DNA of 64,000 nt from Arthrobotrys musiformis (taxonomy: Eukaryota; Ascomycota; Orbiliomycetes; Orbiliales; Orbiliaceae). The notes under the pieces were generated by a model. It did not search any database. It was not told where the DNA came from and was given only the letters and a program-made list of their open reading frames with translations. A program made the position numbers and the translations under genes. Below, piece by piece: positions 22,167 through 33,849 of this stretch (position 1 is the stretch's first letter; each line of letters opens with the position of its first letter). Where the stretch lies: NCBI GenBank assembly GCA_036971715.1, contig JAVHJL010000001.1:4712001-4776000 (forward strand), in the 5' to 3' direction.

Positions 22167-23678
22167 TCTTACCTCTTCCACTTTAGTATATACTTTTGCT
22201 TCCCTCGGTGTCTTGTGCAGCTTGGCCGCTAGTTCCAATTGTAGCAGTATATATATATATATATACCTATATACACCCAGATAATCACAATACTCAGGTC
22301 AAGATACAAATATTTAAATCTGGCATTCCAGCTAATACGTTGACGATAAATCGATTTCCGTTATTTCAAAAGAACACCGCTTTTACACTCAAAAATTGCA
22401 ACAAACCATAACCCCAACCCAAACCCACAATGCAGCACGGCTTGTGGCTCCATAAAAGGCTATAAGAGGCATGCATGTATACATGGAGCACGAGGAGAAG
22501 GACTTGGCAAACATATAGAAATCGTTGGCAGCCCGTCCCCAATTAATACCCCGCACAAAAGCCCCCCCGAATGTGGCGTTTTCCCTGCATATTCCCCCAC
22601 TCGATTTTTAGTATACGTGGTACGGCGGAACAGGGCTGCTGATAAGTACCAAAACTGTCCCGAGGGGAACCTATGGCATGATCACGGAACCGTATTACCT
22701 GCAACATAATCGTATTTCCATCCGTCCTGCGATTTACGATTACGACTGATATGGAATTCTTCAGAAATTCGATGGAACGCTTAAAGAAATGCATTTTATT
22801 CGGGCATTTGCAGCTGGAGTAACAGGTGCGACCGTTATCTGACCGCTCTAACTCTGCTTCCCTCCCGAAATGGCAAAATTTGAAGGGTACTGTATAAATG
22901 TTATTTTCGTTGCAGATGTGCTTTGTACAATTGTGGATTTTGTAAATTTATCTGTATCGGATTGTTTCAACATTGCCATTGTGGAAAACATGCGTATGTT
23001 TGGAAAATTCGATGGGGCCCGGCTAGCCTCGCTTCTTTCCGGGGTCTATCTTTAATCGGGTTAGGTAGAGGGCCAGCTGGACACAAGTCATCACGCGTTG
23101 TCGAAGTATTCCCCAGACTACGAAGTACTATGAAAATGGTATGGTATCAAAAGTTGGGGGATATGCAGTAGTTATGGCCAATTGCCATTCATTATCTCAT
23201 GCACGCGTGTTCCACCCGTCATGATCTCTATAAGTGCATACTACAGAAGTTCCCAGGTAGGCTAGGTACAGAATAGTGGACTCTATATATTTTTCATATA
23301 ATAAAATCCTATTAATTCAATAGATATATCAATATCGACGCTGCAACGTGCAACCCTGCCAAGTTGGTTTCAACCACGACCCAGCGCTCTGTGATAGTCT
23401 AGCGGCGCGGCGTACTGCAACCCTTCTTTTGCTTCCCCTCCTCTAGGCCTCGGGGGGCTTTAATTGTATTCGCTGTCGGGGAACTGTGAATGGATGTCAT
23501 GTAGGGCGTCTTGGTGTCTTTGAACAAAGGTCCGATGATCGTATCATATGATCAGATAAGCAAATGTTGAAGGAGAATATGAGGGGTAAACCCGTCTCGT
23601 AGGGTAGTCCGCTCGAACGGACCGCAGAGCGCTCGAGCGTGAGGTCGGTTTTGAGAAGCCTAGGCGCCCCTCAAGTGG
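22167..23678. other. Intergenic stretch, with a TA microsatellite
   Basis: A (TA)n run at about 22246-22265 follows the phosphatase gene. No gene is supported between 22300 and 23678; open frames are short and lack domains. Confidence 0.45.
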
Positions 23679-23688
23679 TATATAAAAA
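23679..23688 (+). promoter_or_regulatory. TATA box of the small secreted protein gene
   Basis: TATATAAAAA, about 190 bp before the first ATG (23870). The sequence between is A/C-rich, CAAG/CACC-containing and has no ATG, as expected of a fungal 5' leader. Confidence 0.7.
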
Positions 23689-23869
23689 GGCCTCGGTATC
23701 CCCAAGACTAGGTATCCCTTACCCTTCACGACAAACTTTCATCCATAGAACAGATCAAGTCATATACACACCTCCACCTTTACATTTACCATTCTACTAG
23801 ATCATACCCAAACCCCTCTCGATCAAAAAATCTAGACCTATTATAATAAAGCTTTCCACTATCATCATC

Positions 23870-24016
23870 ATGGCCGCAGCCGCTTTGGTCAGCGCTCAAA
23901 CCACCGTCGGACCGGGTGTGCCGTGCAACGGGGTCACCATTGTGTGCCAGACAAATTTAAGTTGTATGTGCATCGAAATCGGTAGCCCCTCCGGTCTGCA
24001 GTGTGTCTGCCCCTAA
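23870..24016 (+). CDS. Small cysteine-rich secreted protein, start codon possibly lost
   Basis: Single-exon frame of 48 codons from the first ATG, ending TAA. It has six cysteines (positions 19, 26, 32, 34, 45 and 47) in a compact C-terminal pattern closing in CVCP, typical of fungal small secreted or effector-like proteins; no family is recognised. The nine residues MAAAALVSA before a likely cleavage site are too short for a normal signal peptide. The same frame stays open upstream for eight codons reading ATA-KLSTIII, which would complete a textbook signal peptide if the ATA at 23846-23848 had been ATG. So the gene is either a start-lost allele making a truncated, probably non-secreted product, or it uses a weak near-cognate start. 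TATA box and leader are in place. Confidence 0.6.
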   Translation: MAAAALVSAQTTVGPGVPCNGVTIVCQTNLSCMCIEIGSPSGLQCVCP

Positions 24017-26560
24017 AGGGAGTCGACGACCGGTCGACCGCATGCACAGTATTCGAAGCCGCTACTCCAAACCAACCGCCGAGACAACCGCCACCACGAG
24101 CATGGAACACTAGCCTTACAATTATTATATTACTACCAATCGCTCCTTCAACCCCGATCAGTATTATCTACAAACCCATAACAATCCCTCGAAACTACAT
24201 CTATCCACCGTACGTGGGGTTCCAACCGGCATTGTACCCAGCCCCCCACGTTCCAATCGGCCAAAGAAAATCCAAAGGAACTGGAAATTCTCGAAAAAGT
24301 GTCATTGAAAACGTTCGGTCTGCTTGGGATACCCATCTTAATTTTGTCTATGCCCTCGATTTCCCGTACAGTCGGTGTTTGTAGTTCAATTTATAGCCAT
24401 GTTTGTTCGCGAGCTAGTCTGATGTACTTTAATGCCACTTTCGTTCACCCTTTAATAAATGTAATCTTACCTAACAATTCAGTCTCCATCTATAATAATT
24501 TCGATCTTCGCAGCAGAGCGTAGTTTGCAAGGTAAAGAGTAGAGTTAGCTAGCGCTAGAGGGTGAGCAGGTGCTGAACTCTAGTTCTGAGTTTACAACTA
24601 CCAATCTGAGGTGGAACTCAGTTGGCAGCGCCTAGTTTAGTATATTTTAAGTAATATTAATACTGCCGATACTATAGCAGTTACCTTGGCGCTAGTTGTA
24701 AGAAATATCAATATGCTACCTTGCTTGCTATTTGCTTTTATCGCAATAAATGAGTCTGTGGAGAGGATTGGCTAGTACCATTCTCCCAAGCCCAGCATAA
24801 AAATATTCGTACGAGGAAGAAAGGGGAAGAGCAGAAGAAAAAGGGAGAGTATTTTCAGGAGGACAAAGAAGTGGGAAAATAAGCACAGGAATATATTAAT
24901 ATAGTAGATGGTTTACCGGGAATCCAAAGGAGAACATCGGATTTCTTCGAGAGAATCAGATCTATCGCTACTATTTGGGCATATCTGATCGCCTGCGCCT
25001 GAACGAGGCCGGCTGCAACCGGAATTCTCCTAACCTAACTCGATGAATTCATGAAATGGCCCCAAGCCGGGCAGAAGCGAGCTCCCATCGAGATTCCTGA
25101 ACATATGCATGTTATCGTACAATGGCAATGTGACAAATGAACACTAGCCTTCGAGTTTTCGATCGAATTTTGGCAGAATTCCATCTTAACCGTAATCGTG
25201 AAGTATTAGTGTCATGTATATGAATTCCCAGTATAGCCTACGTGTTTCTGCTTTGCAAGTTCGTTAATTAGGTCAAGTAGTTCGTCTGACCAATTCTAAC
25301 GGGTTGCCGATACCGGATACCGTAAAGCCTACGAAACTAGACTCTGGGGGCATACCGCCTATAATCTATGCTAAACCAATTGTACCAATTGGCCAAGGCG
25401 ACGAGCCACGACTCTAACAAACCGGTGGCTTCCTACTATGCCGGCCGAATTGCATCGCCCGCCACCCAGCCTTCGATGCCATTCTAACACCCTCCCGAGG
25501 TTCTCATTCCCCAGCCGTATCTCTTACCGACCTTTCATGCAGGGCTAATTACGCCACTTTGGTTGGCGTGCAGGTGTAACCACATTCTGAGTAGAATTGT
25601 CAGCACCATCCCCAATAATGCAGATCCGCTAACAGCTAAGGCGGAATGTTAAGTAGGCCCATTAAGATCGTATTCAGGAATACAGTTGATCCTAGTTGCG
25701 AAACTGTTATGGGAAAATGTGCTGTCGGTCCACTAGTCCTGCGCTTTTGGCAGATATATGAATGATATAGCTGTGTAGCTTATTGTGAGTTAGCTTTGGG
25801 ACTTATTTCGTCTATTAAAACCGCATTGCGGATTAGCTTTACGCAACAGGAGTGAAGCTAGTGACGTTGAGGATCTGTTACATTTTCACGACATAATCGC
25901 GACGAGGTAGGTGCTTGTTGCCCCAGCCATGGTATGTCTCATACGCTGAATGCTGCTGCGAAAAATAGTACCGACCCTCTGAGAAAACAATTAAAGAGGC
26001 GATTTGGAAGGTTTTATTCGTCGCAAAAAGAATAAGAGGGACAATGGCCATCGCGCATCGCCTCGAGGCTGGATGGAAGAAGGAAAACGAAAGAAAAGTC
26101 CCGAACGCAATCGCGTGAAGCCTCGCTTGGCGTACCCTTGGTGCCGAAGCCAAAGGACGGGCTACGGCGAACGGGTTGGATTAAGGTTTTTCTTTTGTGG
26201 AGATGTGGAACCCCGCAATGGCTCGCTTGCTGAAGGTGTGGGTGGCATGATCGATATATATCGATATCAACATTAATTAATTGACGGGGCATTTTAAGCC
26301 TCTGCATTTCAATATTCCCTCCAACTAGAGCCACCAGTCGGTGCCGATCCTCTCATTATGCATGAATATTACAACAAAAACAAAAGGCCGGTGGCTGATG
26401 AAATTAACCTTCGAAATAATATGCTTAACTCTATATGCTCACGAGTTTGCGAAACTAATTGATGAATTATAATAATTAGCTTACCAATCCATTTGGAAAC
26501 CGGCCATTGAACTTGGCTACGCCATTTGTCCAACTAAAAATTTTAATTGTACTGTTCCAC
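24017..26560. other. Gene-poor stretch between the secreted peptide and the TE island
   Basis: An open frame overlapping the 3' end of the peptide gene (24001-24384, another frame, non-ATG start) lacks recognisable features. An AATAAATG string near 24451 could serve as a poly-A signal. Base composition falls gradually toward the TE island from about 26400. No gene is supported. Confidence 0.45.
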
Positions 26561-27406
26561 CTGCTTTATTGGATGAAGGGTTAATGGCTATATAAAAATA
26601 ATCTTTATTGTTAACGAATTCAGATATTTAATGTGGATTAGGAATTATTTGATTATTAATTTGAGGTCTTATAATTGGGATAGTTTTAGGAAAAGCTATT
26701 TTTAATTTGTTTGATAAATTATTACTTAATATAGTTTTAATTGATATTATTTTTTGTAAATTTTTTTTAGTTAAATGTTTTTTAGATTTTATTAATTTTA
26801 TTGCTTGTTTAAATAACTAATAGTTTGACTATTTCTACAAAATCAATGGATAATTGTTAAAATGATGAATAATAATTTGTAAATTTTTTAAAGAATTAAT
26901 TTAATATTGAATGTAATTAGATTTTTTATTTGTTATTGTACTAATATTAAAATAATTTTGTAGATTTTTTATTAATATTTTATTTTTTGGGTGTAAAGCT
27001 ATTTTAAAAATTAATTTTATAGAATAACCAGTTTTTATTTTAGAGTTAGGTTTTATATTAATAAAAAAACAACCCTTAGCATTAGTAAATCTTGTTATGT
27101 AATATGGATTTATTTTATTAGATTTAAAAATTTTTTTCTACTGCAAAGCTATAATTATAGGGTTAATTAACATATATAATCTTAAATCCTCTAGAATATA
27201 TAAAATTGAAATATTAGATATAGTATGAAATAATAAATTTTTTGATGTAAATATATAAAAAATATAATGTATTAAATAATTTATTAATAGAATAATATTA
27301 ATATTTTATCTTATTGATATATTGATATGTTTGTTTATAACATTTATATAATAGTACAATTATTTAATGAGAGATGAATTAAAAATATTAACATTATAAT
27401 AATTAT
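26561..27406. mobile_element. A+T-rich unclassified transposon relic
   Basis: Composition changes abruptly to very high A+T with almost no CpG and with TA enrichment, matching the mutated retroelements next to it. It shows no LTR and cannot be aligned by eye to the other elements here. It is probably an older transposon destroyed by RIP; the class is unknown. Confidence 0.5.
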
Positions 27407-27632
27407 GTTACACCTTGCCCAGGTCTCCTTGGCAGGATTCCCAAACAAGCTTAGTACTTTACTGATTTCTTAATTTTATTAATTCAAATTTTTTAAAAAA
27501 AATAATTAGTATTTGGTGGAATTAATAAAGTTATATATAGAAAATATAATATAATAAAATAAGTAAAAGATTTATAAAATTATTTTAAAATTTTATTATT
27601 AAATAGTAAATTAATAAAAATAATTAATAAGT
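27407..27632 (+). mobile_element. Left end of long-TIR DNA transposon D1
   Basis: Starts GTTACACCTTGCCCAGG. The same sequence in reverse complement ends at 47255, so elements 1, 2 and A lie between the two ends of one DNA transposon. It is cut at 27632 by the 3' LTR of element 1. The outer ~60 bp are scarcely mutated while the inner part is A+T-rich. Transposon superfamily is unknown; the TIR is over 500 bp when judged from the other end. Confidence 0.65.
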
Positions 27633-28248
27633 TGTAAGAAATCGTATAGAGGCTAGTCGAGGTATCAAGGTAATACACAAATATTACAAGGCAAGGATGG
27701 TATACTAATGTGAATACAGATTGATACTTAAATTGTTGCTTAATTTCTAAATACATAACAGTAGACATAGTAAATTAAATAAACAAGTAATAAAGGAAAT
27801 AACATATTAAACTGGATAGGAGATAAAACTGTGAAATAAATATTTAAAGATATAATATTAAACTGGACAAAACATAAATTTATAAACTAGACATTTGGAT
27901 ATAGAATGTTAAACTAGACAAAAGATAAATCTAAACTAGACATTCAGATATATAGGGTGCTGAACTAGACATAAGTTGATTTTTGGTAAATTGGGAGTCT
28001 GTATAAAACATAGGCCTAAACAAACCTTATTACTGCACAAGTGGAAATAACACTATTAATATTGTTTTCTAAATTCTGAAGTCTAAATCTGGATGCTTCC
28101 TTATTTTAGGTCTGCAGATTATGTTACGTTATATGGTTTTTCTTCCAACTACAGTATTGTCTGGATGTTTCCTATGGTCATTCTGAGGACTCCTCCAGCT
28201 ACTTGGATTTTTATTTGGAATTCTTTCTGCTGGGCATACTTTATTACA
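27633..28248 (-). repeat. 3' LTR of element 1 (616 bp)
   Basis: Begins TGTAAGAAATCG and ends in the complement of TGTAACGAAGCAT (here TTTATTACA). The outer ~90 bp keep CpG sites; the inner end is RIP-mutated. Confidence 0.85.
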
Positions 28249-28799
28249 TAATCCCCCTTTTTAGCATCAACATTCTGTTAATATTCTATTCTAATATTTA
28301 GTATAAAAATAGGTCCCTTACTTTATTAATATTGTTTACTAATTTTTAGTAACATAAATCCTTAATAACTGCTTTTTCACATAGTTCTTAGGAAACCTAA
28401 TTTCTTAAAGTTTTATTCTGAAGTGTTTGATTCTGGAGTTTCTTTCTTTATAATATCATAATTTTGGATATCTATTCTAATAAGATCCTATGTGGACTTA
28501 TCATCATCTTTGATTTCTAAAGGTTTCATATTAAATTCTTAGTAGTAATTTATCATTTTATTAAATAGTTGGTCTGTTATAATACCATCATTCTAACATT
28601 ATTTATCATTCTTAATTTGGGAGTTTATTAGAAAGGTTACTAAAAAATTGCATTAAATAAGCTCAGCCAATTCTACCTATAGATAGAAGATTTTCTGGTA
28701 TAAGTAAAAATATATGAATTCTAATACCTAAAATTCGAATAAATTGGGGTCCGAAAATATTTCTTGGATAATATCAGGAAATTAAGGTTTTCTAATTGG

Positions 28800-31700
28800 T
28801 TCACTTAATTCTACTATATTGTAGAAAAATAAAGTAAAATCAAAAAAATTAAATAATAGGGCTAAATTAATTAAAATAGAAATTATAGAAATTATAAAAT
28901 AATTCCTAAGTATGAGTAATATTAGATATAGATTATTAGATAGATTCATTCCAGCCTTTTTACTAAACAAAATACTAAAATTTGCAGTAGTATAATTATA
29001 AATCTAAGATTTTTTTAATTTTGTATTCTTCTTTATTATTGATTGTAATAGATGTAAGTTATTTTTTGTGATTTTAATCTAGAAAAGCGTTTTCTGGCAC
29101 TATATAAAATAAATTAATATAAAAGATAGGGTGGATTTGTATTAATGGGAAAAGTTCTAGTTTATATATTTGCTTTCCTATGGACTTAAGGATTTAAAAT
29201 GGTCCTTCTATCTTATTAGACAATTTAAGGTAAAGTCTGGCTATTTTAATATTCTGCATATTAAGCCAAACATGGTTTCTTTTTTTGTACTTAGGTGCTA
29301 GATATCATTATTTGTTTACTTATTTCTACTATATTTATATGGCACAACTGATTTCTGTATATAAGATTTCTTATAAATCTGACATCTATTAAACAAATTC
29401 TATAACTTCCTAATTCTTAGCAGATTTCTTAAGTCCTTAGAATTCAAAGGTAATTAAATTCCAATCATAATTTGCAGTAAATAAAAAAATACCAATAATA
29501 TCAGATATTTTATTATTATAGGAGTATTTAGCCAAAGATAACCATTCTACTTAATCATCCTATTAATAGTTGACATAAACTCTAAAATACTATTCTACTA
29601 TAATATTAATATATTTAATTTAATTATTTATTTAAAAATAGTAAGCAATATTAAATCAATAATAGATTTTTAGTTAACTATTGACTTCATTCCAGAATTT
29701 ATTAAAAAAATTTCTTCTTCTATTTAAAATAACTTCCTTAAATAATCCATACAATTTCCAGATATTTCTTAGAAAAATTCTAGTAAATTTTTTGATACTT
29801 AATTTTTTAATAGTGAGAATCAGATAAATCATCTTAAAAAGTTTATTAATAATAACTAAAATAATATTATATTTTTTTAATTTTGGTAATTTAATGATAA
29901 AATCAAAAAAAATATTTTACTAATTCCTTTCTAATATTTAAAATAATTAAAATAATCTTTGTAATACATTTCTTAAAATTTTAATACATTTGCATATATA
30001 ATAATTGTTAATATATCAGTCTACATCTTTCCAAATTCTTACTTATATATATTTTTTTTAAATTAATTCCAGCATTTTAGCCCTACCTAAATATTTTATA
30101 ATAAAATAATCATAATATTATTATAATATTTCTTTACAAATTTCCTCATTATCAAATACTACTTTTTTATTATTATAATAAAATTCATTCTACTATTTTT
30201 TCATTTCTGAAATTTCTATCTTAAGATATTATTTATCTCTTTTTCTTAAAATTTTCATAATGTTTTAAATATATAAGTTTTTAAATATTACTATTTTCCA
30301 ATCTTTTTACATTATTATTATACTGATTTATTAAATTTTTTTAGGTAATATAAATATTTTAATTTAATTTTTTATATACTTATCTTCCCCTTTTTAAAAA
30401 AGGTTTCTTAACCTTCTAGTCAATGCATCAGCTTTAGTATTAGTTTTTCTAAGAATAAAGAATATTTTAAAGTCAAATTGGGATAGGTATTTTATTTATC
30501 TTACTTATTTCTATTTAAGAAATTATTTGGTCATGAAGTATTCCAGGTTTTTATGATTTATGAGGATATATATTTAAGTATAGATGCTTATTAGGTACTA
30601 GTCCCATTTTTTAAATACCTAAATCATAAATAAGAGTTCTTTATTATAGATATTGTAATTATGTTTTATAGGGGTTATCTTTTTCAATTAATAGGCTATA
30701 AGATGCCAGAGTCTATTGTCATATTTTTGAAAAAAAATTATTATATAAATAAAGTTGGATACATCTATTTCTACTTATATTTCTAATGTTAGATTCCAAT
30801 ACTTCAATATTAACTTAATGCAGAAAATTTACTTAAATATTTAAAAGACATTTTGCTCTTCTTTTCCTTAATAAAATATTCTATCTTTTTTAATTAAATT
30901 ATAAAAAAGTTTGGCTATTTTCGCATAATCTTTTATAAATTATTAATAAAAATTCATAAATCCTAAAAAAGATTATACTTTTTTGATAATTTTGGATTTC
31001 TTCTTTAATTCTTTTTAATTAAATATATCTTAAATCTTGGCTAAGTCTATCTTGATGCTATTATTTTTAATAATATATTTTAAAAATTCAGTTTCTTTAG
31101 TGAAAAATTTATATTTAAAAAGTTTAATATAGAATCCTACTTTCTATAATACTTTAATAACTTGTCTTATATATCAAATATATTCTACTCGTGAATTATT
31201 ATAGATACAAATATTATTAAAATAGACTATATAAAATTTATCTAAGAAAAGTTGCAAAACTTTGTTAATATATATTTAGAAAGTAGTAGGAGTATTTATC
31301 AAACCAAAATATACTATTTAAAATTCAAAATATTCATATCAAGTATAGAAAGCTATTTTTTCTTCATCTTCTTTAACTATTTTAATATAATTATATATAC
31401 TATAAATGTTTAATTATATGAAGTATTTAGCTTTTCTAAGGTAATCCAGGATTTCATTAATTTAAAATAAAGGATATCAATTTTTAATAATAATAGTATT
31501 GAATTTCTTCCAATTTATATAGAATTATAGACTATTATCTTTTTTTAAAATAAAGAGAATTAGTATTCTTTATAAACTATTAAACTTTTTGATGAATCTT
31601 TTGATCATATATTCATTAATTTATACTTTTAAGGTTTTAAAATATTCTTTATTTATTGGTCATACGGGTTCCCAAATTAATTTAACATCTGAAGAAGTAG

Positions 31701-32743
31701 AAATTTTCATATCTTCTTTTTTTTGTGGTGGTAGAATATCTCTTTTCTTTTTAAAAAATGCTTTTAATAGATTCTAAAATTCTTCAGAAAATTTGACAGA
31801 TTCTTCAGTTAGGAATTTATCATTAACATATGTTACTTGTTTCCATTTTCTTCCTAACCTATAAATAACGAACATAGGTCCCTATTTCATAGTTTATTTA
31901 AAAACTTCAGTACCTATAATAATAATTCTGGATAAACAGTTTATATATACTTGGTTATTTTCCCAATCAATATAAATATTATATTTCTTATACCATAATT
32001 TTCCCAAATTCAAAGGTTTAATAATATTGATAATGTTAGCATTAATAATTTCTTCATAATATTAGATTTTTATTTTAAATTAAGTTATCTCTTTAACTAG
32101 TTCTCTTATCCCATTAAAATATTCTACAGATTTAGGAATTCTTTTAGAATAAAATAGAAAATCATTCTCAATTACAAACTTATAATTCATATATATTCCT
32201 ATATCACTACTATTTAAACATACAAAAATATTAACAAAATTTTAGAAATAAAAATATAAAGTAATAAAAATTTTGGTATATAATTCAAATAATATGTTAT
32301 TATCTTTAAAATTTAAATAAGAATATTAATTCTAGAATATAAAAGAAATCTAGGAAATTCTTTAAAGTCTTTAGGTACTCAAAATAATAATAAGTTTTTT
32401 ACTTTACTATATATCATATCTCACAGTTAGGCAATATTTTTTCCCGACTCTTCCTTAACATCTTCTTAGTAATATCTTATAATAAATACTATCTTATTTT
32501 GGACTTCTTTATAAATAAATTTTTAGATATTTTAATCTTAAATCAGATAGAAGTTATATAGAAAATATTTATTGTAGTTATTTTAAAACTTCTTATTTAG
32601 ACAACTATTAGCAAAGTATCTTTTTTTTTCATAATATAAGCATAGCTTCTGGATTTATCATTAATCTTTTTCTTCTTAAATTAAATATTTTTTAATATTA
32701 CTAATAAATTAATTTATAAATCTAGGCTTAAAGTAGTTGTTTC
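28800..32743 (-). pseudogene. Decayed gag-pol of element 1
   Basis: Parallel to the pol of element 2: the chromodomain relic lies near 28850-29080, the integrase relic near 29400-30400, and reverse transcriptase near 31100-31560 in reverse order. The catalytic Asp pair near 31205-31220 reads as Asn-Asn in the minus frame. Stop codons are everywhere. The remaining gag part is 39153-39693. Confidence 0.65.
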
Positions 32744-33307
32744 TGTAAGAAATCGTATAGAGACTAGTCGAGGTATCAAGGTAATACACAAATGTTACAA
32801 GGCAAGGATGGTGTACTAGTGTGAATACAGATTGATACTTAAATTATTGCTTGGTTTCTAAATATATGATGGTGAATATAGCAAGTTAAATAGATAAATA
32901 ATAAAAGAAATAATATGTTGAACTGGATAGGAGATAAGACTATGAATTGGATATTTGGGGATATAATGTTGAACTGGATAGGATATAAAACTGTGAATTG
33001 GATATTCGGATATAGAGTGTTAAATTGGATATGAGTTGTTTTTTGGTAAGTCAGAAGTTTGTGTAGGGTATAGGCTTAAATAGGCTTACTGTTGCATAAG
33101 CTGAAATAATACTATTAATATTGTTTTTTGAGTTTTGAGGTCTGGATCTAGGTGCTTCTTTATTTTGGGTTTGTGGGTTGTGTTATATTGTGTGGTTTTT
33201 CTTCCAATTACAGTATTACCTGGATGTTTTTTATGGTCATTCTGAAAGTTTTTCCAGTTGCTTGGATTTCTGCTTAGAGTTTTTTCTATTAGGCATGCTT
33301 TATTACA
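32744..33307 (-). repeat. 3' LTR of element 2 (564 bp)
   Basis: Starts TGTAAGAAATCG with an intact outer end; ends in a RIP-altered TTTATTACA. It lacks one ~52-bp internal sub-repeat compared with the 616-bp LTRs. Confidence 0.88.
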
Positions 33308-33849
33308 TAATCCCTTTTTTTAGTATTAATATTCTGTTGATGCTTTGTTTTAATATCTAGTATAGAGGTAGGTCCTTTACTTTGTTAGTATCATTTGCTA
33401 ATTTTTGGTGGTATAAATCTTTAATAGCTGCTTTTTCATATAATTCCTAAGAGATTTGGTTTTTTAAAGTTTTATTTTAAAATATTTGATTCTAGAATTT
33501 CTTTTTCTGTAGTGTTATGATCTTAGATGTTTATTTTAGTAAGATTTTGTGCAAACTTATCATTATCTTTAATTTCTAGAAATTTCATATTAAGTTTTTA
33601 ATAGTAATCTATTATTTTATTAAATAATTAGTCTATTATAGTACTATTGTTCTAGTATTATTCATTATCCTTAATCTGGGAGTTTATTGGAAAAATTATT
33701 AAAAGATTATATTAAGTGAGTTTAGCCAATTTTACCTATAAGCAAAAGATTTCCTAGTATAAGTGAAAATATATAAATTTTAGTGCCTGGGGTTTAAATA
33801 AATTAAAATCTAAAAATATTTCTTAGGTAATATTAGGAGGTTAAGGTTT

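Noticed and set aside
24001..24384. 127-codon frame overlapping the secreted peptide's end
   Set aside because: Starts at GTG, follows no splice site, and has no conserved pattern; considered as a read-through tail of the peptide but would need a frameshift.
32744..33310. Interpreting elements 1 and 2 as a tandem LTR-internal-LTR-internal-LTR array
   Set aside because: The GTTTC target duplication and resumption of element 1 gag at 39148 show nesting instead.
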